From: Oopsacas minuta
Taxonomy: Eukaryota > Porifera > Hexactinellida > Lyssacinosida > Leucopsacidae
NCBI GenBank assembly: GCA_024704765.1
Contig: JAKMXF010000349.1
Coordinates: 62,001 to 126,000 of the forward strand
Reading direction: 5' to 3'
Length of the DNA stretch: 64,000 nt
The notes below the pieces were generated by a model. The model had not been told where the DNA came from. It saw only the letters and a list, made by a program, of their open reading frames with translations, and did no database searches. Shown here one piece after another: positions 1-10,538 of the stretch. Position numbers and translations under genes: made by a program. Every line of letters starts with the position of its first letter. Positions within the stretch are counted from its first letter, which is position 1.

Positions 1-1003
1 CAGAATTATCTACACTTATTGATAAATTACATTCTTCTTCTTCATTATCTACCATAGATAAAAGGATATTCAATAAAGTACGTTCGATGGGATATGCATT
101 GCGTAAACAGCACTGATTCTCTTATCACAAATTTCCTACATTACATTTCGAATTCATAGTCCTTGAAATTTTCAATAATTGAGTTTTATTAAAAAATTTC
201 AAACATTTTCATAGGTAAAAATTGTATCAATCTCATAGCTGTTGGGTTTTTATGCTTGTACTGCAGACGTTGATTATTGAAGAATTCATATTTCTTTCGC
301 TTATTGTACGATTTACTTTGTTGATTCTCAAAGTGTTGAACCGTTTCACATTTCTCGCACGCGTGAAATTTTCCGATAGTTGGATTTTTTTATTGTATTC
401 CTATATAACATTTGTTTTATTCTTTAGACTATCCCTGTATAAATTTGTTAACTAGGGTAACAATTTCTTGAAAATTGTTTGATCAACTATTTTATGAGTA
501 TTTCTCCAATATTTGGCTTCATTTCACGTGTTGAGTAATGTCACATCAGTTTTGTCATAATCTTGTATTGCATTCTTGTTCATTACATTACCTAAGCGGC
601 AAAACTATGTCTAGTATGACATGAAGCTATGGATAATACTTTGATCGACTGCAAGGCAATTATTGTATTGAGTATCGTCGATTTCCGTACTATTTTTTTA
701 TATTGATACATCAATTTGTATAGAAATTTTTGAGCAAAACAAATTGTCTCTAATACATATATATTTGAGGTGACCTCTGCTTATTGCTCAACTCTCTGTC
801 TAATGTATTATTATGAATTGTAGCAGGTCCTGATCGTTTTGAAATGTCTTTAGATTGATGATCAAATTCCTCTAGTTAATCAAAAGCATAGTGTCATGTA
901 TTCATGCTAAAGTTGTATTTTGGCTGACTAGATCAAAAGATTAATTTTCTACTATTCGAACAGTTAATAATTCATCATGTCTGATTGAATCATTCAACAG
1001 ATA
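1..1003. other. intergenic, no gene recognised
   Basis: About 1 kb of AT-rich sequence with short open frames only. A 77-codon frame at 222-455 is hydrophobic but has no motif I recognise and is probably chance. I see nothing supportable here. Confidence 0.5.
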
Positions 1004-1120
1004 CAGTGAAAGACATTTCATCGGGAGACGGATAAACGTGAGACGCACTTAATTGGGACATTCGGTTATACGTGACAAAATTCCGACTTCGATGACTTCC
1101 CGATTAAGTGTCTTCCACTG
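1004..1120. mobile_element. 117-bp MITE with 24-bp inverted ends
   Basis: The left end reads CAGTGAAAGACATTTCATCG. The reverse complement of the right end reads CAGTGGAAGACACTTAATCG (three mismatches in 20). A TA precedes the left end at 1002-1003; the right flank is TG, so one TA of the duplication has probably mutated. Size, CAGTG terminus and TA target point to a non-autonomous Tc1/mariner/pogo-type element. No coding capacity. Confidence 0.65.
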
Positions 1121-1690
1121 TGCTTCACATATTTTTGATTTATCCACAAGTATATGCTTCTATATTTTGCCTAAAATTCTGGAGTGTACAAGTCCCGATA
1201 ACAGAGTTTGCAACGTATAATGGGAGTCTTGTTGCACTTTACTTCTCGTTTACTCAATCTGCAATCTATAGTATTGCCTGTTAATGTGAATTGTGCATAA
1301 TCCAAGCGCTTTCTATGTTTTCTAATGAATTCATGGACTGGAGATACAAATTTCCCCAAATACATTCATTAATTTTTGTGGAAATGTAAAATCTTTGCTC
1401 GTTTTCGAAAGTAGATTAAGTCTATGGTCGAATTTGACTGTATTTATGCCCAAGAATATTTTGCTATTTCAATCAGTCAGATACTAGTCTGAAACTTTAG
1501 GTAAACGTACGACTATGCTAATACCATTTCTTTGAGACCTTAATTTTATGGAATACAATATGAGCACCAATCGTGCATTAGTTTGAATATATTAGGGACT
1601 TTGCAACACTTGATTTGACGATTGTATATTGTCGTTACTTATTTTCCTTTCTCTACAAAATTTGAAATTTCATCAGATTCCAGGTTATAC
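1121..1690. other. intergenic, no gene recognised
   Basis: AT-rich unique-looking sequence between the MITE and the mariner remnant. The 64-codon minus frame at 1171-1365 carries no recognisable domain. Confidence 0.45.
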
Positions 1691-1779
1691 GAGTGGTACT
1701 CAATAACCTTTGAGCCTAAGAATCAAAAAGTATCAATCTGTATTTATATTTACTATAATTGTTCGAAATAGCATCACTT

Positions 1780-2792
1780 AGCTTGAATACACTTGTTCAT
1801 TCGTTTAACCAAGCTTGAATAGCTCTTCAAATTCATTTTTCGTTGATGTCTCCGATTATATCTTTGAGGGACCCCAGGATCAGAATTTGGTGAAGATTTC
1901 TGCCTCTAAGGTATTTTTTATTCTATGAAAGAGCCAGAAGTCGCAGGGTGCTAGATCTGGAGAATAAGGGGGGGTAGAAAAATATGTAATCCTGATTCTT
2001 CAATGAATTATCTTGTCATTTTGGATGTATGAGAATTGGTATTAACGTGGCACAAAAAAGGTTCCCCTTATCCTGTGCCAGGACGCTGTAAATTTATTGC
2101 TTTTATGACTAGAGACAAACAACCCTCTGTATACCAGGTTGAATTAATTGTCTTACCGGGTTAAAGAGTACAACAGTTTTGCACACATTTGTTTCTTGGT
2201 GTACTGAGTTCTGCGAACCTTTGTTGGGGGACCTTCTCCAATTTCACACCATTGACGGCTCTGCTGCTTTGTTTCTGGATCATAGTCATAGATCCATGTT
2301 TCATCACCAGTTATTATCTTGGGAAACATCTTTACTGTTGCCATTGTTGAATTTTGCAAGCATTTCATGGCACCATTTCACTCGATTCTGCTTCTGCTTC
2401 TGCTTCTGCTCAGGATGAAGCTAATGTGGGATCCAGCGAGCGGCACAAAGTTTACGTCGCTGAAGGGATTGGTATAAAACGGTGTGCACTGCTCCGGATG
2501 AAATGCCAATTCCGTGCTGAATCCTCTCATATGTAACATTTGGGTCTGCTATCACCATGTTCTCAATTGACTCAACAATTCCCTCTGTAACAGCGTATGG
2601 GGGTGGTCCAGGGCGGGGTTGGTCTTCAAGATGAAAACTCCCACACTTAAATTCTCTGTAACATTTTTTCACTGTTTCCGCTGATACCTTGTTATTTGGA
2701 AAGGCTGTACAGAAATTTTCGTGACATTCTTTTATTGTTTTCAAATGTTGGAACTGAAAAAGTATTATCGCACGAATATCACGCCTTGACAA
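1780..2792 (-). pseudogene. mariner transposase, dead copy
   Basis: Three parts of a mariner transposase lie in order on the minus strand. The N-terminal helix-turn-helix half is at 2421-2792, ending in a block resembling RRKLCAARWIPH. The first catalytic Asp is in GDETWIYDYDPETKQQS within 2153-2368. The third catalytic Asp is in YSPDLAPCDFWLFHRIK near 1930-1960. The last motif is the mariner DD34D type rather than Tc1. Frames change between the blocks, the second Asp block was not found intact, and no ATG opens the N-terminal frame, so this copy cannot encode an active enzyme. Terminal repeats were not identified with confidence. Confidence 0.85.
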
Positions 2793-2882
2793 CTATATTG
2801 AGGATTTGGTAACTAAAGAATCCAAGGATAATAAAACTACTGCTATCTGAAAAGTATACAAGATAAAGTTACAAGATTTTCA

Positions 2883-3235
2883 GCAAACAGTACTTTTATG
2901 CACAAGTAAATGTATTACTGATATGTAGAATATCATGTCTCCAAATCAAAATTGCAAATATATTCAAAATGTGCCAATTCTTTGCTTAGTAATCATTATT
3001 TTAAGAAATGGCCCAATCTTTGATCAGCTGTAGAACTTTAAATATCACATCTTAGATTTCAAAATTAATGTACGAAATGATGTAAAGATGCTTTTGTAAA
3101 TATGTTAAAATTTTGTCATCATATCGTTGGCGGGCTTGAGTTACTGTAGAGACCATGAATGATAACAATTTATCACATCCAGTTATATGTCGAAAACCCT
3201 CTATGATATACAAAACTTACTATTGCCGATTTCTA
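2883..3235 (+). repeat. left arm of a large foldback repeat
   Basis: Read forward, this arm matches the reverse complement of 4715-4989 with many scattered differences. Shared blocks include GTATTACTGATATGT, ATCTTTGATNAGCTGTAGAA, GAGTTACNGTAG and TCGAAAACCCT. The two arms flank a Tc1 element (3404-4698), so the original unit was roughly 0.8 kb of near palindrome before that insertion. The superfamily is unknown. Confidence 0.75.
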
Positions 3236-3403
3236 GTATAAACCCGATGCCCATACCCTTGTTATACATTTTGAAATAAAATCTGCAAGCAGTATTATTG
3301 CATAATCATCAATAAGCCATATATGGTAATTTTCAGGATTGCTTCATTATCGTAGGAGATTTCATATCAACATGTACTATAAGGAAATGGGAAATCGGGT
3401 ATA

Positions 3404-4698
3404 CAAGGTTAGGCATAAGTTCTGTAACAAAATTTTAATTAAGCTAGATGTTCTGCGAATGGTTTTAGGCGAATATTTATTTATCATATATTATCTTCAA
3501 TAACTTTTTAAACAATATTTAGAGTATTGAGCCCTACTAGAAAAATTTTTGTTGATTTATGGACAAAGAAGCAAACGGTCATGGATAATCTTGTACCATA
3601 ATTAAGGCAAGTCAACTCCGTAATATCAAAAATACTGTCCATAAACAGATGGATAGTATACAGCACAATCAAACGTTACAAGGAGACTGGCAGTACCAGG
3701 ATAGGTTCAGAAAAGGTGACCTAGTTCTGTTCGTACTCCCGCTCTTAGGAAGCTCGTCCGGGAGAGGGTCAAGAAGAACCCTGTCAAAAGCATCTAAGGC
3801 ATTGCAAAAGACTTCAATATTTCAACCAAAAGTATGGGAGGATAGTATAACAGGATTTTGACTTAAAATGCTATAAATTTCGAGAGGTACAGTTACTTTT
3901 TGATGTGAATAAGTGGTGTAGGTATGAAAAATGTCTGATTCTGAGAAAAAGGTTTGCTGGTGGAAGGTAGCAGAGTATTGTCTCCTTCGATGAGAAGATT
4001 TTTACCGTAGAAATGGCATATAATCGCCAAAACAGTCGAATTCTTGCTCCTAATCAAAAGTCTATATCGTCATCAATACGCACAATCAAAGAACTCAGAA
4101 ACCTGCATCGGCCATGGTTTGGGGAGCTATCACCTCTGATGTTCGGTCACCTCTGGTGTTCTTTGACAAAGGGTGATAATTAACAAAGAGGTGTATGTAG
4201 AGAGCATTTTAGAGAACGCATTGAAGCCTTGGGCTGGTGAGCACTTCAATAGCGCGCATTGGGCGTTCCAGCAAGATTCCGCTCCTTCCGACAAAGCCAA
4301 AATGACATCTGAGTGGTTGAAACTCAATGTTCCGGAATTTATATCAACTGAAGAATGGCCGGCCACTTCTCCAGATCTAAACCCTATGGATTTCTGTATA
4401 TAGTCCATCTTACAGTCCAGGGTATGTGCAGAGCCTCACAAGAATTTCGAAAGTCTGAAGTCTTCCTTGAGAAGAGAGTGGGATTTAATCAGTGAAGACG
4501 TGTTGGGTGCTGCTGCCGATAATTTCTACAAGCGATTGAGCCCATGTATCGCAGCAAAGGCCAATACATCGAAGGGGTAGATTAATTTCGTATCCTTAGT
4601 ATGTATATTCACTAATTCATTACAAATTTCAGGTACTTTTATGGTAAGATAAGGAATATACTAGTTTATACTTGTTACAGAACTCATGCCTAACCCTG
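3404..4698 (+). mobile_element. Tc1-like (DD37D) element, complete but dead
   Basis: The ends are inverted repeats: left CAAGGTTAGGCATAAGTTCT, right (reverse complement) CAGGGTTAGGCATGAGTTCT, two mismatches in 20 and continuing to about 27 bp. TA dinucleotides flank both ends (3402-3403 and 4699-4700), the Tc1/mariner target duplication. The 1,295-bp length is normal for the superfamily. The element sits inside the foldback repeat and is therefore younger than it. Confidence 0.9.
3649..4580 (+). pseudogene. Tc1/mariner DD37D transposase remnant
   Basis: The first catalytic Asp is in FDEKIFTVEMA near 3986. The second is in WAFQQDSAPSDKAK near 4270. The third is in TSPDLNPMDF near 4370-4392. 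Counting from the second to the third Asp gives 37 intervening residues. A stop follows directly after the third block (4401-4403) and the C-terminal part continues to about 4580 in the same sense. Several frameshifts and stops separate the blocks. The HTH region is too decayed to read with confidence. Confidence 0.8.
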
Positions 4699-4714
4699 TA
4701 TACTATAAATAAAC

Positions 4715-4989
4715 AAGTGATTATCGTATATAATTCAGGGTTTTCGATTTATAAATGGACATAGACAAATTTTTACCATCCATGGTCACTACTGTAACTC
4801 AAACGTGCCAGCTTTATCATTTGTAATTATTTAACTTTCTACAGCTCATCAAAGATAGGGCCAATTTCTCTAAATAATGCTTACTAGTCAAAGAAATTGG
4901 CCCATTTTATTTTGCTTTTTGGATTTGACACATGATATTCTTTACATATCAGTAATACGTTTACTCGGGCATAAAAATAATGTTTGTTC
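4715..4989 (-). repeat. right arm of the large foldback repeat
   Basis: Reverse-complement partner of 2883-3235. It ends directly against the left terminus of the MULE at 4990, so the MULE may have inserted at or very near the edge of this repeat. A shorter similar block containing CTACTGTAACTCAAA recurs at about 10210-10290, which suggests a dispersed family. Confidence 0.7.
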
Positions 4990-5019
4990 GGGGGCGCCTG
5001 CATTAGTTCGAATTTGGAC

Positions 5020-5106
5020 AGTTGCTGTTAGTTCGACAGTAATTTCAGTTAGTTAGTGTTAGTTCGACAGTAATTTCAGACAGTTGGTGTTTGTTCGACA
5101 GTAATT
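5020..5106 (+). repeat. three tandem ~37-bp units inside the MULE left end
   Basis: The block GTTCGACAGTAATTT occurs three times (about 5031, 5068 and 5094), each after a GTTAGT-like or GTTTGT-like lead. The right terminus has only one copy. Subterminal repeats of this kind are common transposase binding sites, which is the inferred role here. Confidence 0.7.
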
Positions 5107-5328
5107 TTATGATTTCATTGGCATTACTCGTAGCTGTGAATTATATTCAATTATTATTCCATTGAAATTTATGGATATTCTTAAGGTTATATCGGATATC
5201 ATTTCGCAATACCTTGAGGTCTTAGCCCAGATACAATGTTTCTTCGATTAGTATAAATAATACATAATAATATAATTATCAAACAACTCCATGGAATACA
5301 AATTTGCAGATTATCAACGCCAGAATTG

Positions 5329-6880
5329 AAGGATCTTTCAAACTCCAGTTGGTCATAAATATTACAGGTCTAAAGTAAGAGAAAATAATGTTTATCTAAG
5401 ATGTGTTCTTTTCAGAATGGATGTAAAGCTACTGCGAAGTTAAATCTAGTCACTCCTGCTGTAAACCATAATCATGGCATCAGAGAATATCGGTCTGACG
5501 TCTATAAATAAAATCTAAATGTAAGAATCGTGCACGGAACTCGCAGGATAACCTTATAAATTTTTCGATGACGTAACTCGTGAAGATGCTGCAGCGTTTC
5601 ATGTGTCGTTTACTGAATGCGAATCCTCAATGCATCTTTCGAGGAGAGAATTACAACCAAAGATTCCAGCATCTGCAGAATTTTCTGATATGTTTCCAAA
5701 TTCAACATATGGAGCGTTTTATAGATGTACTGTCTCTATCAATGACCACATGGCTATTATATTTTTCTCAGATAATATCCGAACATTATAACTTCAAATA
5801 ACCCACATCCAGTTTGATGGGACATTTTATACTGTTCCAGTCCTTTTTTACCAGCTTTGGACTATATTTCTGTCTGTTGATCGACATGCTTTACCGGGCA
5901 TACACTGTCTAATGACTGGTAAGAATGAGGAACTATACAAAGCAATACTAAATCACATACATCAGCTCTTACCGAACTTCAACCCACTACATCCATGTCC
6001 GATTGGGAAGCTGCTCCTCGTAAGGCTCTGAAATAACTCTTTCCTAATATAAAACTGTTTGGAGGCTGGTTTCATTTTACGCAGCGAATATGGTATAAAA
6101 CTCAGAAACTGGAACATACAGAGAGTTTTAAAGATTATATAGAAGTTTCAAAATATATACGTCAATTAATGAGCACTCCATTTCATCCAGCTAGTCTCAT
6201 CCATCCAACCTACACACTACTTCAATTTCCTACAACTATCATACCTACAGAAGCAATGAAATTGAAGAAACTAAACAAAAACTTCAAAAAGAGAAGGATA
6301 ACCCATGTCAACCCGGAAGAATGATCAATTTTTGACTCAAAATTTACGACAAATAATGGAGCTGAATCTTACCAAGCAAGGCTTAAGGATAGAATTAGGG
6401 CTGATCACCTCAGAATATGGAGTTTTATGACCCATACTAATGAAATAATAATGGAAACAGATAACGAATTTGGGAGGCTGTCCCTAGGTAAGGATACAAC
6501 AGGACCGATAAAAGAGACAAACACTCTAACTGATGGTCGCCGTAGTCGTTGTAAACAAAAATTTCAATTCGGATCCTATACTCCTTGGGAATATATAAAT
6601 GCAGTAAGTCAGACCATTGGAAACATTCGCGATCCACAAGGGGAAGTGGAATTCTCTGACTGTTCAGAAGATTCAGAAACAGATCATATTGATGATGATA
6701 ATAATAACTATCAGAAATGTGTTGTTTGTCAATAACGCACGAACATCGACTTGGATCTTTCTACCTTGCAAACATTCCCAGTACTGTATGGAATGTTGCA
6801 AACAAATCGAAGAACTTGGACAATCCTGTCCCGTCTGTCGGTCTCCAACAGAAAGGAGCTTTGAAATTGTTACCAATTAG
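5329..6880 (+). pseudogene. FLYWCH-MULE-RING transposase, broken
   Basis: Reading across frames, a FLYWCH-type zinc finger lies near 5350-5510 (YYRSKVRENNVYLRC, then NGCKAT and NHNHG). The MULE transposase core follows at about 5800-6250, with GTFYTVPVLFYQLWTIF, then SDWEAAPRKAL, FPNIKLFGGWFHFTQRIW and a C-terminal helix-rich stretch. A C3HC4 RING finger closes the protein at 6711-6850: CVVC, then LPCKHSQYCMECC and CPVCRSP. The RING Cys pairs fall in different frames (shift near 6730) and several stops interrupt the MULE core. FLYWCH plus MULE is a usual arrangement; the RING end resembles that of inhibitor-of-apoptosis proteins and may be captured or an original part of this transposase type. 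Not functional as read. Confidence 0.75.
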
Positions 6881-7076
6881 CTTCGTTATTGATACATTCA
6901 TAAAATTTTCAACTATTTGTTTAGGACTCATTAAATTCTTTCCAAATAAACATAGATTCTACCTTTTGGTGTAACAACGAAGGTCGGCCAAAATCTTTCT
7001 CCAGCTAACTCCAACTAACTGAAATTACTGTCGAACTAACGTCAACTGTCCAAATTCGAAATAACGCAGCGCTCCC

Positions 7077-7895
7077 TTGTGCGATATGAAACCATTTTGC
7101 ATACGAATGTAATTTATTTCGTAAACTACTATATCCCTGGCCCATTTGATGGTAGGCCTTATATAGAGAAGGCTATGTATGAGTAAACTAAATGCCTAGA
7201 AATTTATCGACCTAATGCTATTTTTCTCGTCAATTTTCTCTAAAAATCCTTAATTAAGATCTTTTTATTGGATAATATGTTAACATTGATTACAGAACAG
7301 AAAATAAAAGATTTGGTTATATTTAACCAAATACTGCCGGGATATTGTGTCATGTTATGACGTTCAAACGGTGCTGAATCTCGAATTCGGTGCGGTGATT
7401 TGTAAAATTAACCTGTTCCTTCTCGTTACGAACGTAAGACTTCGGGTTTAATTGGTTAACTAAGACATTTATGCAAGTGCATCAATTAAAAGTGTCTTAT
7501 CAGAATAACAAATTGAATTTATAATAGAGATTCAGAATACACTCACTACATAAGCAGTTGCGCCACATTGCCGAGGAGAGCAATGTAAATTCACTAATAA
7601 TCCCCAAAATTTGGAAATAGATAACCGTCACTTACTTCCACTAACTAAATAGAGTTATTAATTAAGTGAAAGTAAGATAAATATTTCAACAAACTTGTCA
7701 ATGCTATAAAATACTAGAAAGATTAAAGTTGACCTGTCACTTGATAAAACAGCAAAAATCCTAGTATTTTGTATGACATTCCCCAACATATTTATTCTGA
7801 AGGGGGAAAACAAGACAACAACTGGAAACTGGACAAATGCTGGACATTTCAGAAAATCAGAAATAATTCTAAACTGACCAGGAAACGGGAGTATG
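7077..7895. other. intergenic, no gene recognised
   Basis: AT-rich sequence without a supported gene. A short perfect palindrome (TTTGGTTATATTTAACCAAA) is present near 7312-7331. Overlapping frames on both strands at 7658-8064 have no family resemblance. Confidence 0.45.
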
Positions 7896-8525
7896 AATTT
7901 TGTGTGCAGAGACATTTGTATAAAAAGCTAGTGCGACGATTGTGTATAAATAAATGGCACACAAACGTGGCACTAGCAGAGATACAAACTTTCAGGCATA
8001 AACCGTGAGCCTCAGGCTTTTCAACCAATCTCACGTCTATGCCAAAATTTTCGGGAATTTTCAAAGATCCAATGGATTTTTTGGCGCCATATAAATGTAC
8101 TCTTTACAAATCAATAAAGGCTCACGGTTTCTCAAGAGTAATCTCACAAATTCTTGCAGGTAACCGAACGATTTCCTACAGACTCAAAACCTTTCTGACG
8201 GTTTCTGAAGGATTCTTGAACAGCTTAGTGGCATTTACCTTTGTACAAGTTTGACATTAGTGAAATAGAGCTAAAATCAACATAAACACCAATTTGCAGT
8301 TCCATTGATAAATTCTCTTAACTAATCCAACCAAAAGCCCATTCACCAAGTAGATATCGGTTTAAAATACCCAATTTTATAACCAGGAGTTCTAGGAGCA
8401 ATACTAACACTCTTCCAAGGTAAAAGCTAGTGCAACTTTTGTGTATAGGTAAATGTGTACACAAATGTCTTACTGACTGTGCACAAACGTCGCACTAGCT
8501 TTGTCCAAAAATGTCTCTGTAAACA
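7896..8525. mobile_element. ~0.63-kb MITE with complex inverted ends
   Basis: Left: CAGAGACATTTGTATAAAAA then GCTAGTGCGACGATTGTG. Reverse complement of the right: CAGAGACATTTTTGGACAAA then GCTAGTGCGACGTTTGTG. Each end also contains an inner inverted copy of GCTAGTGCNACGTTTGTG (7927-7977 and 8425-8503), so each terminus can fold on its own. No coding capacity and no clear target duplication. Confidence 0.65.
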
Positions 8526-8700
8526 AACGTCGCCTCCGTTAAATACTAATAGTAAAAGTTTACTCTTCAAAGTGGTTGACACAGGCCTGATTTGCTAGTG
8601 CATTGAGCAATTCAAGAATCACGTATTTCCAATGGAATATACTCCAACACCATCTGTGTCGCCTTGATTTCTCTTGGGTAACAAGGTTCAGCATACTTAA

Positions 8701-8980
8701 TTACTAATATGTCAGTTGAAAGCAAGACTAATCATATTTAAAGATTTTGAGTATTAAAATCGTTGGTTTTATGAATTACTTTATATTCATAAATTCAACA
8801 ATAAATTTACATCAGAAAATGAAAATGCGAAATTCGGTTTAAGCGTATCTGATTACTCCAATATGTCTGTTGAAAGCAAGTCTCTACCTACGTGGAGAGG
8901 TTGGGATAATTGGTTGACCTTATAATAATAAAATCAACTATAAATTTACATATAGGACTATTTAAAATGCGAAACCGCTT
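8701..8980 (+). repeat. degenerate tandem duplication, ~150-bp unit, two copies
   Basis: Unit 1 (about 8701-8842) and unit 2 (about 8852-8980) share ordered blocks: ATATGTCNGTTGAAAGCAAG at the start, a CAACNATAAATTTACAT block in the middle, and AAAATGCGAAA plus a CGGTTT-like end. The spacing between matching blocks is about 150 bp throughout. No protein is recognisable. Confidence 0.65.
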
Positions 8981-9278
8981 TGGGTGGGGCTCTATGTATA
9001 TCGGTGGCTGCAATTGCGCCTAGGTCATCTGTGGGTCCTATTAGGAGCATTTGTAAATTGGATGTTAAGTGTTGATCCCTGCTTCTGTACAGGCCTTGAA
9101 TTCCTCCGCGAATTTCTTTATCTAACCGTCGTATTCTTCCAGCGGGATGGGAATTATTCATTGAATAGATATTATGGTTGTACAGGATTTTGGCCAATGC
9201 AAATGAGAAACGAGATCTTCTTACAGGGATGTGACACAAATGGGTTTGTGCTAGGCAGGTATGCATATCACTAAACAT

Positions 9279-10390
9279 TGAATATACGCATAAATATTTG
9301 TATTGATTATAAAACGCTTTTGAAAAATGTTCAGAATGTCTGACAAGTATGTATCTCGTAGAGAGTCATAATTTAATGTTCACGGGCCTTGGGGAATTTG
9401 TGTACTGCCCACCCCTCGACGCTACTGGGCACAGGCCGCACCTACTCATGTGAGTGCCCACCAAAATATACGTTGAATTGAATTACAGGTGCGGCCCTAG
9501 CTCTGCTTATCATATATATATATATCGATATCGTAAATTCCAAAAAAGTATTGAAAATATCGTAAAATTATTTTCCGATATTCGTCGATATTTTCTACAA
9601 CCGATATATGGATGTCAATCCTTGACAAAAGTGTTCAAAAGTTAATGAAGTGATGAAATTACTACACGTAAAGCATGCTCTAGTCTAGGGATGTAATTTT
9701 GCTGATGTATTACTTGAGTGCCGAAATTGTCAAGATTGTCATCGAATGTTACAAAATATCAGAAAAAATATTGAAAATATCGGAGGAATTCCCAATAATA
9801 GAATATTTTCTATATTTCAAAATTATCGAGACACGTATTTATCGAAATCGAACATTCCCCCATATATCGTGTTGGATCCGGAGATTTTACAGAAATCGAC
9901 ATTTCTACAAACATAGCCTACGATAGATAAGGCCTCCCATGAATTGTTATTTATGGACTAGGGATGCAATAGCCGATTCAACAACTTTTAAGTAGTTTCT
10001 ATATTAGCCAATTTTGTTAATTACTCGACTTCCAATACACTGATAAAATATTTTGAAATGAAATCTCTGACCATTATTGCGGAATGATAAAATGGCAATA
10101 TATGTGGATATTCACGATTACGTCACTTTGGTAAGACTAGCAATTCGAAATGTAATAATCAAGGTATGGGAAGTCAGGTGTTTACTACAAATTGTCTATC
10201 CTGATTTGAGAATAAATTAACGATTATCGAGGTATAATTGGATATTCAGAAAATATGTGATTCATGGTATCTACTGTAACTCAAAAGAACTAGTCAACTT
10301 TTTTATTTCATATTTTTATACTATGTATAAAGTATTGATTTCATATATATTATTTGTGAACATAAGCGTAGAATTTGCCAAAGTAGGGCG
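9279..10390. repeat. AT-rich repeat zone with ATATCG/ATCGATA motifs
   Basis: No gene. A TA run at about 9510 is followed by many ATATCG, TCGATA and AAAATATCG words to about 9870, typical of internal parts of hAT-type MITEs. The phrase GGACTAGGGATGCAATAGCC near 9957 is echoed by GGACTAGGGATACACAACGC near 14459; each is preceded by ATAAGGCCTC, so a dispersed repeat is present. A block near 10210-10290 resembles the foldback arm at 4715-4989. Confidence 0.45.
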
Positions 10391-10538
10391 GGCGGCCCCC
10401 CCACCCTCACTTTACTAGAGGTCGATCTAGTCTCCCAGAACAAAGGCTGAATCCACCAAGTAAATTAAAGGTAGCCGCATCATATTCTCAGTTAAATTTA
10501 AAATAATCTCTCATCTGACTTTCATTTTGATCAGAATT

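Larger units (their letters stand above)
4990..7076 (+). mobile_element. MULE (Mutator-like) transposon with ~75-bp inverted ends
   Basis: The left end GGGGGCGCCTGCATTAG and the reverse complement of the right end GGGAGCGCTGCGTTAT are followed in both by TTCGAATTTGGACAGTTG and then GTTAGTTCGACAGTAATTTC. The left repeat continues into further tandem copies of that last block (see the separate entry). Between the ends lie decayed FLYWCH, MULE and RING coding blocks in the same orientation. I could not define a clean 9-bp duplication; the flanks TTGTTCG and TTGTGCG are at best a degenerate one. Confidence 0.8.

Noticed and set aside
1116-1122. CACTGTG heptamer-like word
   Set aside because: It is explained by the CACTG end of a TA-flanked MITE plus the following TG and has no RAG1-like context.
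2391-2412. CTTCTG hexamer run
   Set aside because: Four short units within the mariner remnant; too short to matter as a repeat feature.
8958-9278. Overlapping 96- and 106-codon frames on opposite strands
   Set aside because: Neither translation resembles a family I know, and neither has a conserved motif, so I do not call a gene.
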